Source: Paracoccaceae bacterium (lineage in GTDB: Bacteria > Pseudomonadota > Alphaproteobacteria > Rhodobacterales > Rhodobacteraceae). From it: a stretch of 64,000 nt of DNA. The translations under genes were made by a program, and so were the position numbers. The DNA lies in contig CANIKY010000001.1 of NCBI GenBank assembly GCA_947468085.1, positions 40,397-104,396 on the forward strand, given 5' to 3'. The notes below the pieces were generated by a model. It did no database searches. It saw only the letters and a list, made by a program, of their open reading frames with translations, and had not been told where the DNA came from. How positions within the stretch are numbered: position 1 is the first letter of the stretch; every line of letters starts with the position of its first letter. This document shows, piece after piece, positions 1-10,924 of this stretch.

Positions 1-833
1 TCAGCATCGCCCTTGGCCCAGCCCAGACGCGTCAGATAATTGCGCATCCCCGCCGCAGGGTACCCCATGGCTTGATATTCCTCCACGCCCAATGCCCCGT
101 GCCGTTTGGACAGTTTCTTGCCATCTGGCCCGTGGATCAACGGAATATGCGCCCAGACCGGTACATCCCAGCCCATGGCCTGATAGACCATCGTCTGGCG
201 TGCGGCATTGGCCAGATGGTCATCGCCGCGAATGACATGGGTCACGCCCATGTCATGGTCATCAACCACCACGGCCAGCATATAGGTGGGCGTCAGGTCA
301 GACCGCAGCACGATCATGTCGTCCAACTGATCGTTTTGAAAGGTGACTTTGCCCTGAACCTTGTCTTCGATCACAGTTTCGCCCAAGCGGGGGGCTTTCA
401 TGCGGATCACATAGGGCAGGTCGGGGTAGGTTGCCGGATCTGCATCGCGCCAAGGGCTTAAAAATAGCGGATAGCGTCCAGCCGCTTCTTCGGCTGTGCG
501 AAAGGCGTCGATGTCCTCTTTGCTGGCAAAGCACTTATAGGCCGTGCCACGCGCCAACATCTGGTGGGCCACTTCGGCATGGCGGTCTTTGCGTTCAAAC
601 TGGCTAACCACCTCACCGTCCCAATCCAGACCCAGCCATGTCAGCCCGCGCAAGATGGCAGCCGTGGCTTCGGGGGTAGAGCGTTCGCGGTCTGTGTCTT
701 CGATGCGCAACAAGAACTTACCACCCCGCCCGCGCGCATAAAGCCAGTTGAACAGCGCCGTCCGCCCGCCACCGATATGCAAATAGCCTGTGGGCGAGGG
801 GGCAAAGCGGGTGACGATTTGGGGCGTGGACAT
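1..833 (-). CDS. gltX: Glutamyl-tRNA synthetase (3' end outside window)
   Basis: Manual reverse-strand translation from ATG at 833: [51 protein letters not shown]..., with class I HIGH-like motif (HIGG) and ...[17 protein letters not shown] (KMSKS-type). Open to the window edge. Confidence 0.96.
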   Translation of the reverse strand, partial: MSTPQIVTRFAPSPTGYLHIGGGRTALFNWLYARGRGGKFLLRIEDTDRERSTPEATAAILRGLTWLGLDWDGEVVSQFERKDRHAEVAHQMLARGTAYKCFASKEDIDAFRTAEEAAGRYPLFLSPWRDADPATYPDLPYVIRMKAPRLGETVIEDKVQGKVTFQNDQLDDMIVLRSDLTPTYMLAVVVDDHDMGVTHVIRGDDHLANAARQTMVYQAMGWDVPVWAHIPLIHGPDGKKLSKRHGALGVEEYQAMGYPAAGMRNYLTRLGWAKGDA

Positions 834-3042
834 GGGCACGTTAACCTTCTGGAAACCTTGGAGCGCTAGGCTTGGCGCAGCTTTAGGCAAATGCGGGACG
901 GCTGACAAGGTGGGCATGGGGCGGCAAGCTTGGGCGGCAATCGGGCACTGGGCCAAAGGCAGCGCGCCTTCGGACCCGTTCTTGGCCAGTCCGGTGTTTT
1001 TGGCCTTGGGGATTGGGGCGTGGTTTGGGCTGCACGCCGAACCAGAGCTGCCATTTTATCTTACTATGGCGGTGGTCTTGCTGGGGCTGGCCGGTCTGGT
1101 GCGATTTGGCCCTTGGGGTTTGCGCCCCTTGGCTGTGGCTTTGGCCTGCAGTGTGGCCGGCACCTTAGCTTGTGGCGCTCGTGTCTGGGTGGTGGATGCG
1201 CCGATGCTGGCAATGCCCTATTACGGGCCAGTGCAGGGTCGACTTGTAGACATCGACCGCTCGCAATCTGATGCCGTGCGACTGACGCTGGATCAAGTGG
1301 TGCTGACAGACGTTCCCCCCGATCAAACCCCTGTCGTTGTGCGGATATCCTTGAAGGGCCTGCCGCAATCTGACCCTTACGAGATGGGGCGCACTGTTTT
1401 GATCACCGCCCGCCTTGCCGCCCCCGAAAGTGCTGCAGAGCCGGGGGGCTTTGATTTTCGCCGTATGGCGTGGTTTCAGCAATTGGGCGCAGTGGGCTAT
1501 ACGTCCAGTCCTGTGGTTACTTGGGCCCCACCGGGCCTTTGGGATGCCAGCATCAACCGTCTGCGCAACCGTTTGTCGGCGGCCATCATGGCGCGGGTTT
1601 CGGGCGATGCGGGGGCCTTTGCCTCAGGCGCATTGACGGGGGATCGCTCGCAGATTTCAGCGGAAGTTGTCAGCGACCTGCGCATCTCGTCCTTGGCGCA
1701 TTTGCTGGCGATTTCGGGCATGAATATGGCTTTTCTGACAGGCTTTGTCTTCGGCCTGATCCGTTATGGCCTAGCGCTGGTGCCGCCTGTGGCCTTGCGG
1801 ATCAACACAAAAAAGGTGGCTGCAATTTTGGCCTTTGGCGTCGCGCTGTTTTATCTTGTCCTGTCAGGGGCCAATGTGGCCACGACACGGGCGTTTTTGA
1901 TGGTGTCACTTCTTTTGGGATCTGTCTTGCTGGACAGGCGGGTTTTGACGCTGCGGTCGGTGGCGGTGGCGGCGTTTATCTTGCTGGTCTGGCAGCCTGA
2001 AAGCCTGCTCGCCCCGGGCTTTCAACTGTCTTTTGCGGCGACGATTGCGCTGATTGCGGGCTATGCCCCGGCTGAGCGTTTCTTGCGTGAAAGGGGCATG
2101 CCGGGTTGGTTGGTGCCTGTAGCGATGCTGGTTGTCACCTCGGGCATTGCGGGTTTGGCGACAGCGCCCTTTTCGGCGGCAACTTTTAACCGGATGACAG
2201 CTTATGGCTTGCTTGCGAACCTATTGACCGTTCCGGTGATGAGCGTTTTGATGGGTGCAGGGGCGATTGCAGCCCTTTTGGCGCCCTTGGGGTTGGCTGC
2301 GCCTGCCCTGTGGGTTTTGGGCTGGTCCGCCCAATGGATTTTGGCCGTTGCCCATTGGACGGCGGGCCTGAACGGGGCAATCACCCCTGTGCCGCAACCC
2401 GGTCCTTGGGTTATTCCCTTGCTGGCTTTGGGCGCGCTTTGGGGGGTTATTTGGCAGGGCAGGGTGCGGCTTTTGGGATTTGTCCCTTTGGTGACGGCTT
2501 TTGGTCTTTGGGCCTTGGTAGAACGCCCTGTGCTGCTGATTTCCTCGGATGGGGTTTTGGCGGGTGTCCTTGGCCCCCAAGGGCGTGCCCTTTCCGCATC
2601 AAAGGGGGCGGGATTTACCGCTACATCTTGGCTGGCTGACGATGGCGACTTGGCTCTGCAATCTGAGGCAGCGCTGCGCCCGGGCTTTGCAGGGGCCAAA
2701 ACCCAACGCCGCTTTCAGGTCGTGGGCCTGCACGGGGTGGTTTTGTCGGGCAAAGACGCGGGTATGATGGTTTCCGCCGCCTGCGCTACGGCCGATCTTG
2801 TGGTGCTGCCAGTGCGGTATGGGGCTTCGCCTGTCAGACCCGCAGGCTGCACGGTGATTGATGCCGTGATCTTGGGCAAAAGCGGCGCTTTGGCTGGACT
2901 GCCGCAAACCGACGGGCTGGTTTTGGTGCCTGTGCACAGCGGCACAAGGCTATGGTCGGGTGTGACGGCGCCTATGGAACCGAAGCGCGTGCAGCCAAAC
3001 GCTGCACGCCTTGCAGCCTTACCTGTCCGCCCAGATCAGTAG
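832..3042 (+). CDS. comEC: ComEC/Rec2 family DNA-uptake channel protein
   Basis: ORF 790..3042; hydrophobic protein with ComEC motif ...[26 protein letters not shown]... and ...[10 protein letters not shown].... Start uncertain (832 or 916); overlaps the divergent gltX start. Confidence 0.9.
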   Translation: MGTLTFWKPWSARLGAALGKCGTADKVGMGRQAWAAIGHWAKGSAPSDPFLASPVFLALGIGAWFGLHAEPELPFYLTMAVVLLGLAGLVRFGPWGLRPLAVALACSVAGTLACGARVWVVDAPMLAMPYYGPVQGRLVDIDRSQSDAVRLTLDQVVLTDVPPDQTPVVVRISLKGLPQSDPYEMGRTVLITARLAAPESAAEPGGFDFRRMAWFQQLGAVGYTSSPVVTWAPPGLWDASINRLRNRLSAAIMARVSGDAGAFASGALTGDRSQISAEVVSDLRISSLAHLLAISGMNMAFLTGFVFGLIRYGLALVPPVALRINTKKVAAILAFGVALFYLVLSGANVATTRAFLMVSLLLGSVLLDRRVLTLRSVAVAAFILLVWQPESLLAPGFQLSFAATIALIAGYAPAERFLRERGMPGWLVPVAMLVVTSGIAGLATAPFSAATFNRMTAYGLLANLLTVPVMSVLMGAGAIAALLAPLGLAAPALWVLGWSAQWILAVAHWTAGLNGAITPVPQPGPWVIPLLALGALWGVIWQGRVRLLGFVPLVTAFGLWALVERPVLLISSDGVLAGVLGPQGRALSASKGAGFTATSWLADDGDLALQSEAALRPGFAGAKTQRRFQVVGLHGVVLSGKDAGMMVSAACATADLVVLPVRYGASPVRPAGCTVIDAVILGKSGALAGLPQTDGLVLVPVHSGTRLWSGVTAPMEPKRVQPNAARLAALPVRPDQ

Positions 3043-3049
3043 TTGCTGA

Positions 3050-3748
3050 TCAATAGCTGCGGATCAGGCCCACCAATTTGCCCTGTACCTTGACCATATG
3101 GCTGGGGAACACGCGGGTCTCAAAAATCGGGTTTGCGGCCTCAAGCGCGATCATCGTGCCTTTGCGGCGAAAACGCTTAAGCGTTGCCTCGGCGTCTTCG
3201 ACCAAGGCCACCACGATATCGCCATTCTCGGCATCTTGCTGTTCTTGGATGATCACGATGTCACCATCGTTGATCCCCGCCTCGATCATCGAGTCGCCCT
3301 TCACCTCTAGCGCGTAATGCGCGCCTTTGCCTGAAATCAGGGCGTTGGGCACGGTGACGTGATGGCTGATGTGCTGAATGGCTTCAATTGGCACACCCGC
3401 AGCGATCCGCCCCATCATCGGGATTTCCATCGCATAAGAAGTTTCTATGGCCAAAGCTGCCGCAGGACGCGGCGGTGGGGCAGCGGGTTTTGACCCCTGC
3501 ACCACGCGCGGCTTAAAGCCCACCTTTTCCATCGCTTCGGGCAGTTTCACGATTTCCAAGGCGCGGGCGCGGTGGGCCAAGCGGCGGATAAACCCACGCT
3601 CTTCTAGGGCTGTGATCAGGCGGTGGATGCCCGATTTCGACTTTAAATCCAGCGCATCCTTCATCTCGTCAAACGAGGGCGGCACGCCGTCGCTGTCAAT
3701 CCGCGTGCGTATGAAATCCAAAAGTTCGATCTGTTTGCGCGTCAACAT
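3050..3748 (-). CDS. lexA: LexA repressor
   Basis: [33 protein letters not shown]...; Ala-Gly cleavage region ([11 protein letters not shown]), [13 protein letters not shown] and catalytic Lys region. Confidence 0.97.
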   Translation of the reverse strand: MLTRKQIELLDFIRTRIDSDGVPPSFDEMKDALDLKSKSGIHRLITALEERGFIRRLAHRARALEIVKLPEAMEKVGFKPRVVQGSKPAAPPPRPAAALAIETSYAMEIPMMGRIAAGVPIEAIQHISHHVTVPNALISGKGAHYALEVKGDSMIEAGINDGDIVIIQEQQDAENGDIVVALVEDAEATLKRFRRKGTMIALEAANPIFETRVFPSHMVKVQGKLVGLIRSY

Positions 3749-3834
3749 GGGTGTCACCCTTTCTGAAATCACGGGGCCATAAGCTTGGCCAGACCAGTTT
3801 TGCAGCCTTAGATTGCCACAAGTGTTAATATAAT

Positions 3835-3849
3835 GTTCTATCCGTGTTC
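3835..3849. promoter_or_regulatory. LexA (SOS) box GTTC-N7-GTTC
   Basis: Exact GTTCTATCCGTGTTC, about 87 bp upstream of the lexA start; matches the known alphaproteobacterial direct-repeat SOS box. Confidence 0.9.
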
Positions 3850-3874
3850 TTGTTTTGTGTCAATACGTTTGTCT

Positions 3875-3954
3875 GCCACAGTGTTATTCGGCCGCAGTGT
3901 TGTTCGGCCACATTGCTATTCAGCTACAGCACGATTGGGTCACAGCGCGATATA
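3875..3954. repeat. Degenerate 16-bp tandem repeat, 5 units
   Basis: GCCACAGTGTTATTCG / GCCGCAGTGTTGTTCG / GCCACATTGCTATTCA / GCTACAGCACGATTGG / GTCACAGCGCGATATA read contiguously. Confidence 0.6.
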
Positions 3955-5106
3955 GCGCGCACCACTGCCCTTGGCCTGTGCGCCTTCGCCCTCAGGACGG
4001 ATCAGCAGGGCGTTGGCTTGGGTTAAGATGCCAATCAGGGCGGAATCTTGCCGCTCAAACGGGGTTATGACGCCATCTTTCAGTCGGGCGCGCATATAGT
4101 GGCTGCGCGGCCCGTTCGCGTCGACATCTGCGCCCAAGGTGGCAAAATGTTCCACCGGGGCCACATCGGGCCGCCCTTGCAGGGCGCGTACCATCGGCAG
4201 CACAAAAAGATGGGCGCAAACGATAGACGAGACAGGATTGCCCGGCAGTCCTACCATCGGTGTGCCCAAAACCCGCCCCGCCATCAAGGGTTTGCCCGGT
4301 CGCATGGCTATTTTCCAAAAGGCGCGCTCTAACCCCAAGCTTTCGGCGACAGGTCCAACCAGATCGTGATCGCCGACCGAGGCCCCGCCAGTGGTCACAA
4401 TTAAATCCGCCCCCGCCGCCAGCCCGAAAACGGCTGTCAGATCAGAGGCCGTATCGCGGGCAATTGGCAAAATGCGGGCGATGGCGCCTTGCGCTTCCAC
4501 CAAGGCCGCTATGGCAAAAGAGTTGGAACAGATGATCTGCCCCGGTCCTGGGACTTCTCCCGGCATCACCAATTCATCGCCTGTGGCGATAATGGCCACC
4601 ACGGGGCGGCGGTGCACCTGAACTTGGGGAATGTTCATCGCTGCCAACAGTGCCAGATCATGCGGTCCGATGCGGCGGGGGGCAAAGCCTTCGCCGGCTT
4701 TGAAATCTTGGCCCCGCGGGCGGATATGGCGGGCGATATCGGCTTTGGGATTGACGGTGATTGTATCGCCGGCAAGGCTTACATCTTCTTGCAAAACCAC
4801 CCGCGTGGCCCCCTGCGGCACAGGCGCACCGGTAAAGATCCGCACAGCTTGGCCAATTTGAACTGCGCCCTCAAAGCCGCGCCCCGCCTGCGCTGCGCCC
4901 ACCACAGCAAACTGGTCCCCCGCCACGGGATCTCCGCGCAGCGCATAGCCGTCCATGGCCGAGGCGTCAAAGGGCGGTTGGTCGCGCATGGCCAAGGCTG
5001 GGGCGGCCATCATCCGCCCCACAGCGTGCCGCAAGGCCACGGTTTCTGTAGGCAAAGACGACACCAGCGCCAAGCAACGCGCCAGCGCTTGGGCGACCGA
5101 TATCAT
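3940..5106 (-). CDS. moeA: Molybdopterin molybdotransferase
   Basis: 388 aa; MoeA motifs [45 protein letters not shown]. Confidence 0.96.
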   Translation of the reverse strand: MISVAQALARCLALVSSLPTETVALRHAVGRMMAAPALAMRDQPPFDASAMDGYALRGDPVAGDQFAVVGAAQAGRGFEGAVQIGQAVRIFTGAPVPQGATRVVLQEDVSLAGDTITVNPKADIARHIRPRGQDFKAGEGFAPRRIGPHDLALLAAMNIPQVQVHRRPVVAIIATGDELVMPGEVPGPGQIICSNSFAIAALVEAQGAIARILPIARDTASDLTAVFGLAAGADLIVTTGGASVGDHDLVGPVAESLGLERAFWKIAMRPGKPLMAGRVLGTPMVGLPGNPVSSIVCAHLFVLPMVRALQGRPDVAPVEHFATLGADVDANGPRSHYMRARLKDGVITPFERQDSALIGILTQANALLIRPEGEGAQAKGSGARYIAL

Positions 5107-5597
5107 GGCTTGGCCTCGTAAAGCCCCGACTTGCCGCCGTCTTTTAACAAAAGCCGGATGCCTTCGATCTGCATGCCCTTTTCCACGGCTTTGAGCATAT
5201 CATAGACTGTCAGGCAGGCGATCGTCACAGCTGTCAGCGCCTCCATCTCTACGCCTGTCACGCCCGATGTTTTGACTGTGGCCGTCACCCGCACGCCGGG
5301 CAGGGTGGCATCGGTTGCCAAATCCACGGCGACTTTGGTGATGGGCAAAGGGTGACACAGCGGGATCAGGTCAGAGGTTTTCTTGGCGGCCATAATGCCT
5401 GCAAGCCGGGCAATCCCCAAGACATCGCCCTTCTTGGCGCGGCCCTGCGCGATCAGGCCAAGGGTTTCGGGCGTCATCACAATGCACCCTTGGGCCATAG
5501 CGATGCGGTCGGTCACGGGTTTTGCGCCGACATCAACCATATGCGCATGGCCCTGATCGTCAAAATGCGTCAGGTCGGTTGGTTTTGGGCCGCTCAT
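5103..5597 (-). CDS. moaC: Cyclic pyranopterin monophosphate synthase
   Basis: 164 aa; [50 protein letters not shown]. Overlaps moeA and trpC. Confidence 0.96.
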   Translation of the reverse strand: MSGPKPTDLTHFDDQGHAHMVDVGAKPVTDRIAMAQGCIVMTPETLGLIAQGRAKKGDVLGIARLAGIMAAKKTSDLIPLCHPLPITKVAVDLATDATLPGVRVTATVKTSGVTGVEMEALTAVTIACLTVYDMLKAVEKGMQIEGIRLLLKDGGKSGLYEAKP

Positions 5598-6406
5598 GCG
5601 CCCCCCGATGTCAGCGGGTTGGCCAGAATGGTGCGGGTCGCTTGCGTCACGTTCTCTTGCCGCATCAGGCTTTCGCCGATCAAAAAGCAGCGCACACCGT
5701 ACCGGGCCAGATCGGCCAGATCCTGTGCCGTATAAAGCCCGCTTTCCGAGACGATCAGCCGTCCCTCTGGCACATGGCGCGCCAAGGTTCGGGTGGTGTC
5801 TAGCGTCACTTCGAACGAGTGCAAGTTGCGGTTGTTGATGCCGATCAGCGGTGATTTCAGGCGGCTGGCGCGGTGCAATTCGTCCAGATCATGCACTTCG
5901 ATCAGCACATCCATGCCAAGGGCAAAGGCTGCAGCCTCAAGGTCTGCGGCCTGCGCGTCAGAGACAGATGCCATGATGATCAAGATGCAATCGGCGTGCA
6001 ACGCGCGGGCTTCGACCACTTGGTAGGGATCATAGAGGAAATCTTTGCGCAAACAGGGCAGCTTTACCGCTTGATGGGCAGCGAGCAGATAGGAATCGTC
6101 ACCTTGGAACGATGGCCCATCGGTTAAGACAGACAGGCAAGTGGCGCCGCCCGCTTCATAGGCCTTGGCCAAGGCGGGCGGGTCAAAATCTGCCCTAATC
6201 AAACCCTTGGAAGGCGAGGCTTTCTTGATTTCGGCAATCAGCCCATAGCCAGCGCTTGCGGCCTCTGACAGGGCACGGGCAAAGCCGCGTGGCGCGGGGG
6301 CTGCGGCTGCAGCCTCTTCGACCTGTTGCAGCGGGCGTGCGGCTTTACGCGCGGCAACCTCTTGCAGCTTATAGGCCTTGATGGTGTCTAGGATCGTGGC
6401 GCTCAT
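5594..6406 (-). CDS. trpC: Indole-3-glycerol-phosphate synthase
   Basis: 270 aa; [47 protein letters not shown]. Confidence 0.96.
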   Translation of the reverse strand: MSATILDTIKAYKLQEVAARKAARPLQQVEEAAAAAPAPRGFARALSEAASAGYGLIAEIKKASPSKGLIRADFDPPALAKAYEAGGATCLSVLTDGPSFQGDDSYLLAAHQAVKLPCLRKDFLYDPYQVVEARALHADCILIIMASVSDAQAADLEAAAFALGMDVLIEVHDLDELHRASRLKSPLIGINNRNLHSFEVTLDTTRTLARHVPEGRLIVSESGLYTAQDLADLARYGVRCFLIGESLMRQENVTQATRTILANPLTSGGA

Positions 6407-6415
6407 CTTATTGAC

Positions 6416-8032
6416 TTAGCGTGGGCTTTGCCCAAAGGGAAGAGAGCGCGCACGCTGGATCTGCAAGGCCAGCACAAAGGCCAAGCCCGGCCAAAAGGCT
6501 TGCGCCAGCCCATAAGCCCCCACAATCCGCCGGTTGCCCCCCGAGGAAAGGGCCACAGCCTCGGTCGTCAGCGTGACGATCCGCCCGCCGCCCAAAAGCA
6601 GCGTAGGCAGGTATTGCCCGATGGATACCGCAAAGCCCACAGCCGCCGTTGCCGCAAGTGGCCCCGCAAGCATCGGCAGACGCAATTGCATCAAAACACG
6701 CCAAGGCTTGGCCCCCAGACTGGCCCCCACAGCCCCCAGATGCGGGTTCCAGCCGACAAAGGGGCCGGACAGGCCCAAGACGACATAGGGCAGAACATAG
6801 ACCAGATGGCCCAAGGCCACTGCCGCCAAGGGCGGGACGGGCAGGTGCAGCAAGGCTGTGGCGATGCCCGGGATAACCACGATTTGCGGTACGATCAGCG
6901 GAAGGAAGATCAGTGCCTCGCCCGCGGGCTTTGGTCGCAAAGTCTGGGTCTGCAAAGCCCACAGCGTCAGCACCATGGCCACAGCCGTCACCGCCAAGGC
7001 CAGGGCCACGCTGACGCCCGAGGCACGCAGCAGGGCAGGGCCTGCTTGAGCCCAGACTTGCAAGGTGAACTGGCCGGGCAAGGTCATTGGAAAGCGCCAA
7101 AGCCCTGCGACGGACCAAAGAGCCAAGCTTGTCAGCCCCAAAACCGGTAGCACAGTCAAACCCGCCACCGCCGCTGTGGCCAAGGGGGCGCAGGCGCGTT
7201 CGGCCCAAGGCGCGCGGATGCCTTTCATCGTCAAGCCATGGCGCAAAGCTTTGCCCAAAACCTCGACCCCGCGCCATAAAAACAAGGCCACCAAGACCAA
7301 GCCTGCTTGCAACAGGCCAAAGGCTGCGGCTTGGTCTTGGCGGGTCAAGCTTGCATCACTCTGCCAAAGGCTGATCTGGGCCGACAGGCTATAGGGCAAG
7401 CTTGGCCCCAAGATCAGCGCCATGTCGACTGTCGTCATGGCGTAAACCAGCACCGCAAGCACGGGCAGGCGTAGGGCTTGGTACAGGTCGGGCCAAACCG
7501 TCAGCGCAAAGCTTATCCCGCGCCCGTAGCCCAGTGTGGCGGCCACCTTTTGCCTTTGCCGCAACGCAGGGGTGCGCGCGGCCAACGCCATCAACACCAA
7601 AAAGGGTGTTTCTTTCAAAACCAGCCCCAAGGTCAGTGCAAGCCCCCAAGGATCGTTCAGCGTCAAGATATCGGGCGGCACAAGCCAACCCGTGGCCCAA
7701 GGCGACAAGGCCCGCGCGATCCACCCCGAGGGGGCGATCACAAAGGCCAACCCCAAGGCTGCCGCTGCATGGGGCAAGGCCAAAAGGGGCCCCAAAAGCC
7801 GTTCAAGCAGCCCAAGGCTGCGCGGTTCAGCCCCCAAAGTCAGCCCCACAAGCACCAAGGCGATCAGCGTGGCCAAAAGCCCTGGCCCCAAAGACAAAAG
7901 GCAGGCCCGCGTCAGGCCCGGCCAGTTCAAAACGGATGACAGGCTGGTGACACCTTGCCCCAAGGTCACAGCCAAGCCCAAACCCACGGGCAAGACCAAA
8001 ATCGCCCGCAAGATCAAGGGGGCGGCCTTCAT
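6416..8032 (-). CDS. ABC transporter permease (fused two-domain, YnjC/ThiP-like)
   Basis: 538 aa, very hydrophobic, two permease-like halves; adjacent to a YnjB-like binding protein. Confidence 0.8.
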   Translation of the reverse strand: MKAAPLILRAILVLPVGLGLAVTLGQGVTSLSSVLNWPGLTRACLLSLGPGLLATLIALVLVGLTLGAEPRSLGLLERLLGPLLALPHAAAALGLAFVIAPSGWIARALSPWATGWLVPPDILTLNDPWGLALTLGLVLKETPFLVLMALAARTPALRQRQKVAATLGYGRGISFALTVWPDLYQALRLPVLAVLVYAMTTVDMALILGPSLPYSLSAQISLWQSDASLTRQDQAAAFGLLQAGLVLVALFLWRGVEVLGKALRHGLTMKGIRAPWAERACAPLATAAVAGLTVLPVLGLTSLALWSVAGLWRFPMTLPGQFTLQVWAQAGPALLRASGVSVALALAVTAVAMVLTLWALQTQTLRPKPAGEALIFLPLIVPQIVVIPGIATALLHLPVPPLAAVALGHLVYVLPYVVLGLSGPFVGWNPHLGAVGASLGAKPWRVLMQLRLPMLAGPLAATAAVGFAVSIGQYLPTLLLGGGRIVTLTTEAVALSSGGNRRIVGAYGLAQAFWPGLAFVLALQIQRARSLPFGQSPR

Positions 8033-8047
8033 GCCATGACTGCAGGA

Positions 8048-9241
8048 TTACGGGGCAACGCCATAGCGGGTTGCCCACTCATCCGAGATTTGGGTCATCC
8101 AAGTGGCGTGCGGCTCTAGCAAGGTCGGCCCCAAGTCGGCAGGCGACAGGGTGGCAGGTCCGCGCGGGGCGTTCTTGAACAGCGCAAGGTCGGCGGGGGT
8201 AAGGGCTGCCATGTTCAGCACAGTTTGAAAGCCCAGAACGCTGGGATCTTGCGCATGGGCTTGCACGGCAGGGTCAAGCAGCAGATTGGCCACGACCTGT
8301 GCCCCTGCGGGGGCTGCCGCGTTGAACGGGATGGCCACAAAGGACGCATTGCCGATCGTGCCCCCGTCCAGAACAAAGGTGCGCATCGTATCGGGTAGGG
8401 TGCCCGATGCAATCTGGGCACTGGCCCGGCCGGGGTTGAAGGCAAAGGAAATGCTCACCTCGTCGTCGGCCAGCAATTGGCCAAGGGCGGATTCATTGGC
8501 CGGAAAGGCTTTGGCCTGCCGCCACAAGTTTGGATGCAGCGCGTCCAAAAAGGGCCAAAGGGGTGCAAGGTTAGGCTCTGCAGGGCCGGCCGGACGTTGC
8601 AAGATCGCAGGCTCGGGCAGCAGGGCATAGAGCACCTGCTTAAGAAAGGTCAGGCCCAAATAGTCGGGCGGCTGGGGATAGGTAAAGCGGCCGGGGTTCT
8701 GTTGCGCCCAATCGGCCAGCGCTAGGATAGATTTGGGCGGCGTGGCCAGTTTGGCGCTGTCATATTCAAACACCAGTTGTGCCATGGCCCAAGGGCTTTC
8801 TAAGCCCTGTGTGGGTTCAGTGAAATCGGTGACGGTGGCAGGCTTGCCGTTGGTATCGACCAGCGACCAATTTGGCAGGTTTCGGGCAAAGGGGCCAAAA
8901 AGCATCCCCGCTCGTTTCATAGCCGAAAAATTTTCGCCGTTGATCCAGATCAGATCCACCGCCCCGCCGCTGTCTTTGCCTGCGGCCTGTTCGGCCTGCA
9001 CCCGCGCCACAGCATCTGACGTGGCGGCCAGTTTCACATGGGTCAGCGTGACGCCGTAGCGCGCAGCTGCCTCTTGACCCACCCAAGCGATAAAGGCGTT
9101 GATCTTGGGGTCGCCCCCCCAAGCATGAAAGAACACCTCTTGCCCCTTGGCCTGTGCCAGCACCGCCGCCCAGTCCCCCGCCCATGTGCGCCCTGCCCAC
9201 AAAGCCGCCAAGCCCAAACCGCCAAATTCCCGTCTGTTCAT
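8048..9241 (-). CDS. ABC transporter substrate-binding protein (YnjB-like)
   Basis: ORF 8048..9313, likely start MNRREFGGLGLAALWAG...; EVFFHAWGGDPKINAFIAWVGQEA... is typical of YnjB-type proteins. Confidence 0.82.
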   Translation of the reverse strand: MNRREFGGLGLAALWAGRTWAGDWAAVLAQAKGQEVFFHAWGGDPKINAFIAWVGQEAAARYGVTLTHVKLAATSDAVARVQAEQAAGKDSGGAVDLIWINGENFSAMKRAGMLFGPFARNLPNWSLVDTNGKPATVTDFTEPTQGLESPWAMAQLVFEYDSAKLATPPKSILALADWAQQNPGRFTYPQPPDYLGLTFLKQVLYALLPEPAILQRPAGPAEPNLAPLWPFLDALHPNLWRQAKAFPANESALGQLLADDEVSISFAFNPGRASAQIASGTLPDTMRTFVLDGGTIGNASFVAIPFNAAAPAGAQVVANLLLDPAVQAHAQDPSVLGFQTVLNMAALTPADLALFKNAPRGPATLSPADLGPTLLEPHATWMTQISDEWATRYGVAP

Positions 9242-9377
9242 CAAAGCCCCCCGACCATTCACCCTACTTAGCTGACAGCAGCGCCTTTGAGCAACCTTTC
9301 CCCGCAAGAACACCCTTGAACCCCGCCTCCCCCTTTGTCACAGGTGGGTAAACCAACCGAGCATTGGAAGAGCCAAG

Positions 9378-9986
9378 ATGTTTGACGGTGTCATGCGCAA
9401 GCTAATGGACCCGGTTTTGACCAAAGCCGGAACATGGGCCGCAAGGCGGGGGTTTCGCGCCAATCAGGTCACCCTTTGGGGGCTTGCGCTGGGCGTGATG
9501 GCCGCCGCCCTGATTGGCGCAGGGGCGCCCACGGTTTGGGCGCTGGCTCCTTTGTTGGCCAACCGGATTGCCGATGGGATAGACGGGGCCCTTGCCCGCG
9601 CCAAGGGAAAAACCGACTTCGGTGGTTTTCTTGACATTGTGGCGGACTTTGCCTTTTACGGGCTGATCCCTTTTGCCTTCGCGCTGCGCGACAGCGCAAA
9701 CGCCCTGCCTGCCAGTTTTTTGCTGCTCAGTTTTTACGTCAATGGCGCAAGTTTTCTGGGCTTTGCCATTCTGGCCGAAAAGCGTGGCCTGCAAACCTCT
9801 GTGCGAGGAGATAAGTCGCTTTATTTTTCTGTAGGGATCATGGAAGGCGCCGAGACGATTGCGGCCTTGACCGCTATGTGCGTGTGGCCACAGTTTTTTG
9901 CGCCCATCGCGTGGGTCTTTGGCGCCCTGTGCGGGGCCACGGCGCTAGCAAGGGTGCTTTTGGCACGCCAAGTCTTTGGGCCCTAA
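9378..9986 (+). CDS. CDP-alcohol phosphatidyltransferase family protein (YnjF-like)
   Basis: 202 aa; CDP-alcohol phosphotransferase motif DGIDGALARAKGKTDFGGFLDIVADF. Confidence 0.88.
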   Translation: MFDGVMRKLMDPVLTKAGTWAARRGFRANQVTLWGLALGVMAAALIGAGAPTVWALAPLLANRIADGIDGALARAKGKTDFGGFLDIVADFAFYGLIPFAFALRDSANALPASFLLLSFYVNGASFLGFAILAEKRGLQTSVRGDKSLYFSVGIMEGAETIAALTAMCVWPQFFAPIAWVFGALCGATALARVLLARQVFGP

Positions 9987-10089
9987 CTCCCCCGAGGCCA
10001 GCGCGCGGTTGTCTTAGCATTTCCTTGACCTTTTGCGGCAATTATCCCTCAACCATCAAAGACTGATCCGTAAAGATTACACCCCCGCC

Positions 10090-10115
10090 CTTGCAGCCCC
10101 CGAGACACCCCACTA
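10090..10115 (+). promoter_or_regulatory. Possible heat-shock (RpoH-type) promoter upstream of clpP
   Basis: CTTGCAG-N11-CCCCACTA, about 56 bp upstream of the clpP start; resembles CTTGAAA/CCCCAT. Confidence 0.35.
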
Positions 10116-10170
10116 AGACTCACTCAATTCCTTGGCGATATGCCGTCACGTGACAACAGGCAGGATTGAT

Positions 10171-10803
10171 ATGCGCGACCCGATTGATACCTATATGAAC
10201 ACCCTTGTGCCTATGGTGGTTGAACAGACCAGCCGGGGCGAGCGCGCCTATGACATCTACTCGCGCCTTCTGAAAGAACGGATCATTTTTCTGGCCGGCC
10301 CCGTGCATGACGGCATGTCGTCGTTGATCTGCGCGCAGCTGTTGTTTCTTGAGGCGGAAAATCCGTCGAAGGAAATATCGATGTACATCAACTCGCCCGG
10401 GGGCGTGGTGACATCGGGCTTGTCGATCTATGATACGATGCAATACATCCGCCCCAAAGTGTCGACCATGGTGATGGGGCAGGCGGCTTCGATGGGGTCG
10501 CTGCTTTTGCAAGCGGGGGAAAAGGGCATGCGCTTTAGCCTGCCCAATTCGCGCGTGATGGTCCACCAGCCCTCGGGCGGCTATCAGGGGCAGGCGACCG
10601 ATATCATGATCCACGCGCGCGAGACTGAAAAGCTTAAGCGCCGCCTGAACGAGATCTATGTCAAACACACCGGCAACCCCTACGAGGTGGTCGAAGCCGC
10701 GTTGGAGCGGGACAATTTCATGTCGGCCGAAGATGCCAAGGCTTGGGGTCTGATCGACGAGATCCTCGAAGGCCGCGGCAAAATGGACGACACGTCCAAG
10801 TAA
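10171..10803 (+). CDS. clpP: ATP-dependent Clp protease proteolytic subunit
   Basis: [41 protein letters not shown]; catalytic [12 protein letters not shown] and [17 protein letters not shown]. Confidence 0.97.
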   Translation: MRDPIDTYMNTLVPMVVEQTSRGERAYDIYSRLLKERIIFLAGPVHDGMSSLICAQLLFLEAENPSKEISMYINSPGGVVTSGLSIYDTMQYIRPKVSTMVMGQAASMGSLLLQAGEKGMRFSLPNSRVMVHQPSGGYQGQATDIMIHARETEKLKRRLNEIYVKHTGNPYEVVEAALERDNFMSAEDAKAWGLIDEILEGRGKMDDTSK

Positions 10804-10924
10804 CGGGCAGATTGCTGCCCGGGCGGGCCGCTTTTCCGCCCGGGACAAATTCGGATTGTGGCGGCGCGGGCCTTGGCCTAGACTTCCGAAATACGCCTCT
10901 CGGGGCGCTGGGCAGAGGACGACA

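Noticed and set aside
6408-7277. 289-aa minus-strand ORF inside the permease gene
   Set aside because: Alternative frame of the 538-aa permease; Gly/Ala/Arg/Cys-rich and not a plausible missing ATPase (no Walker motifs).
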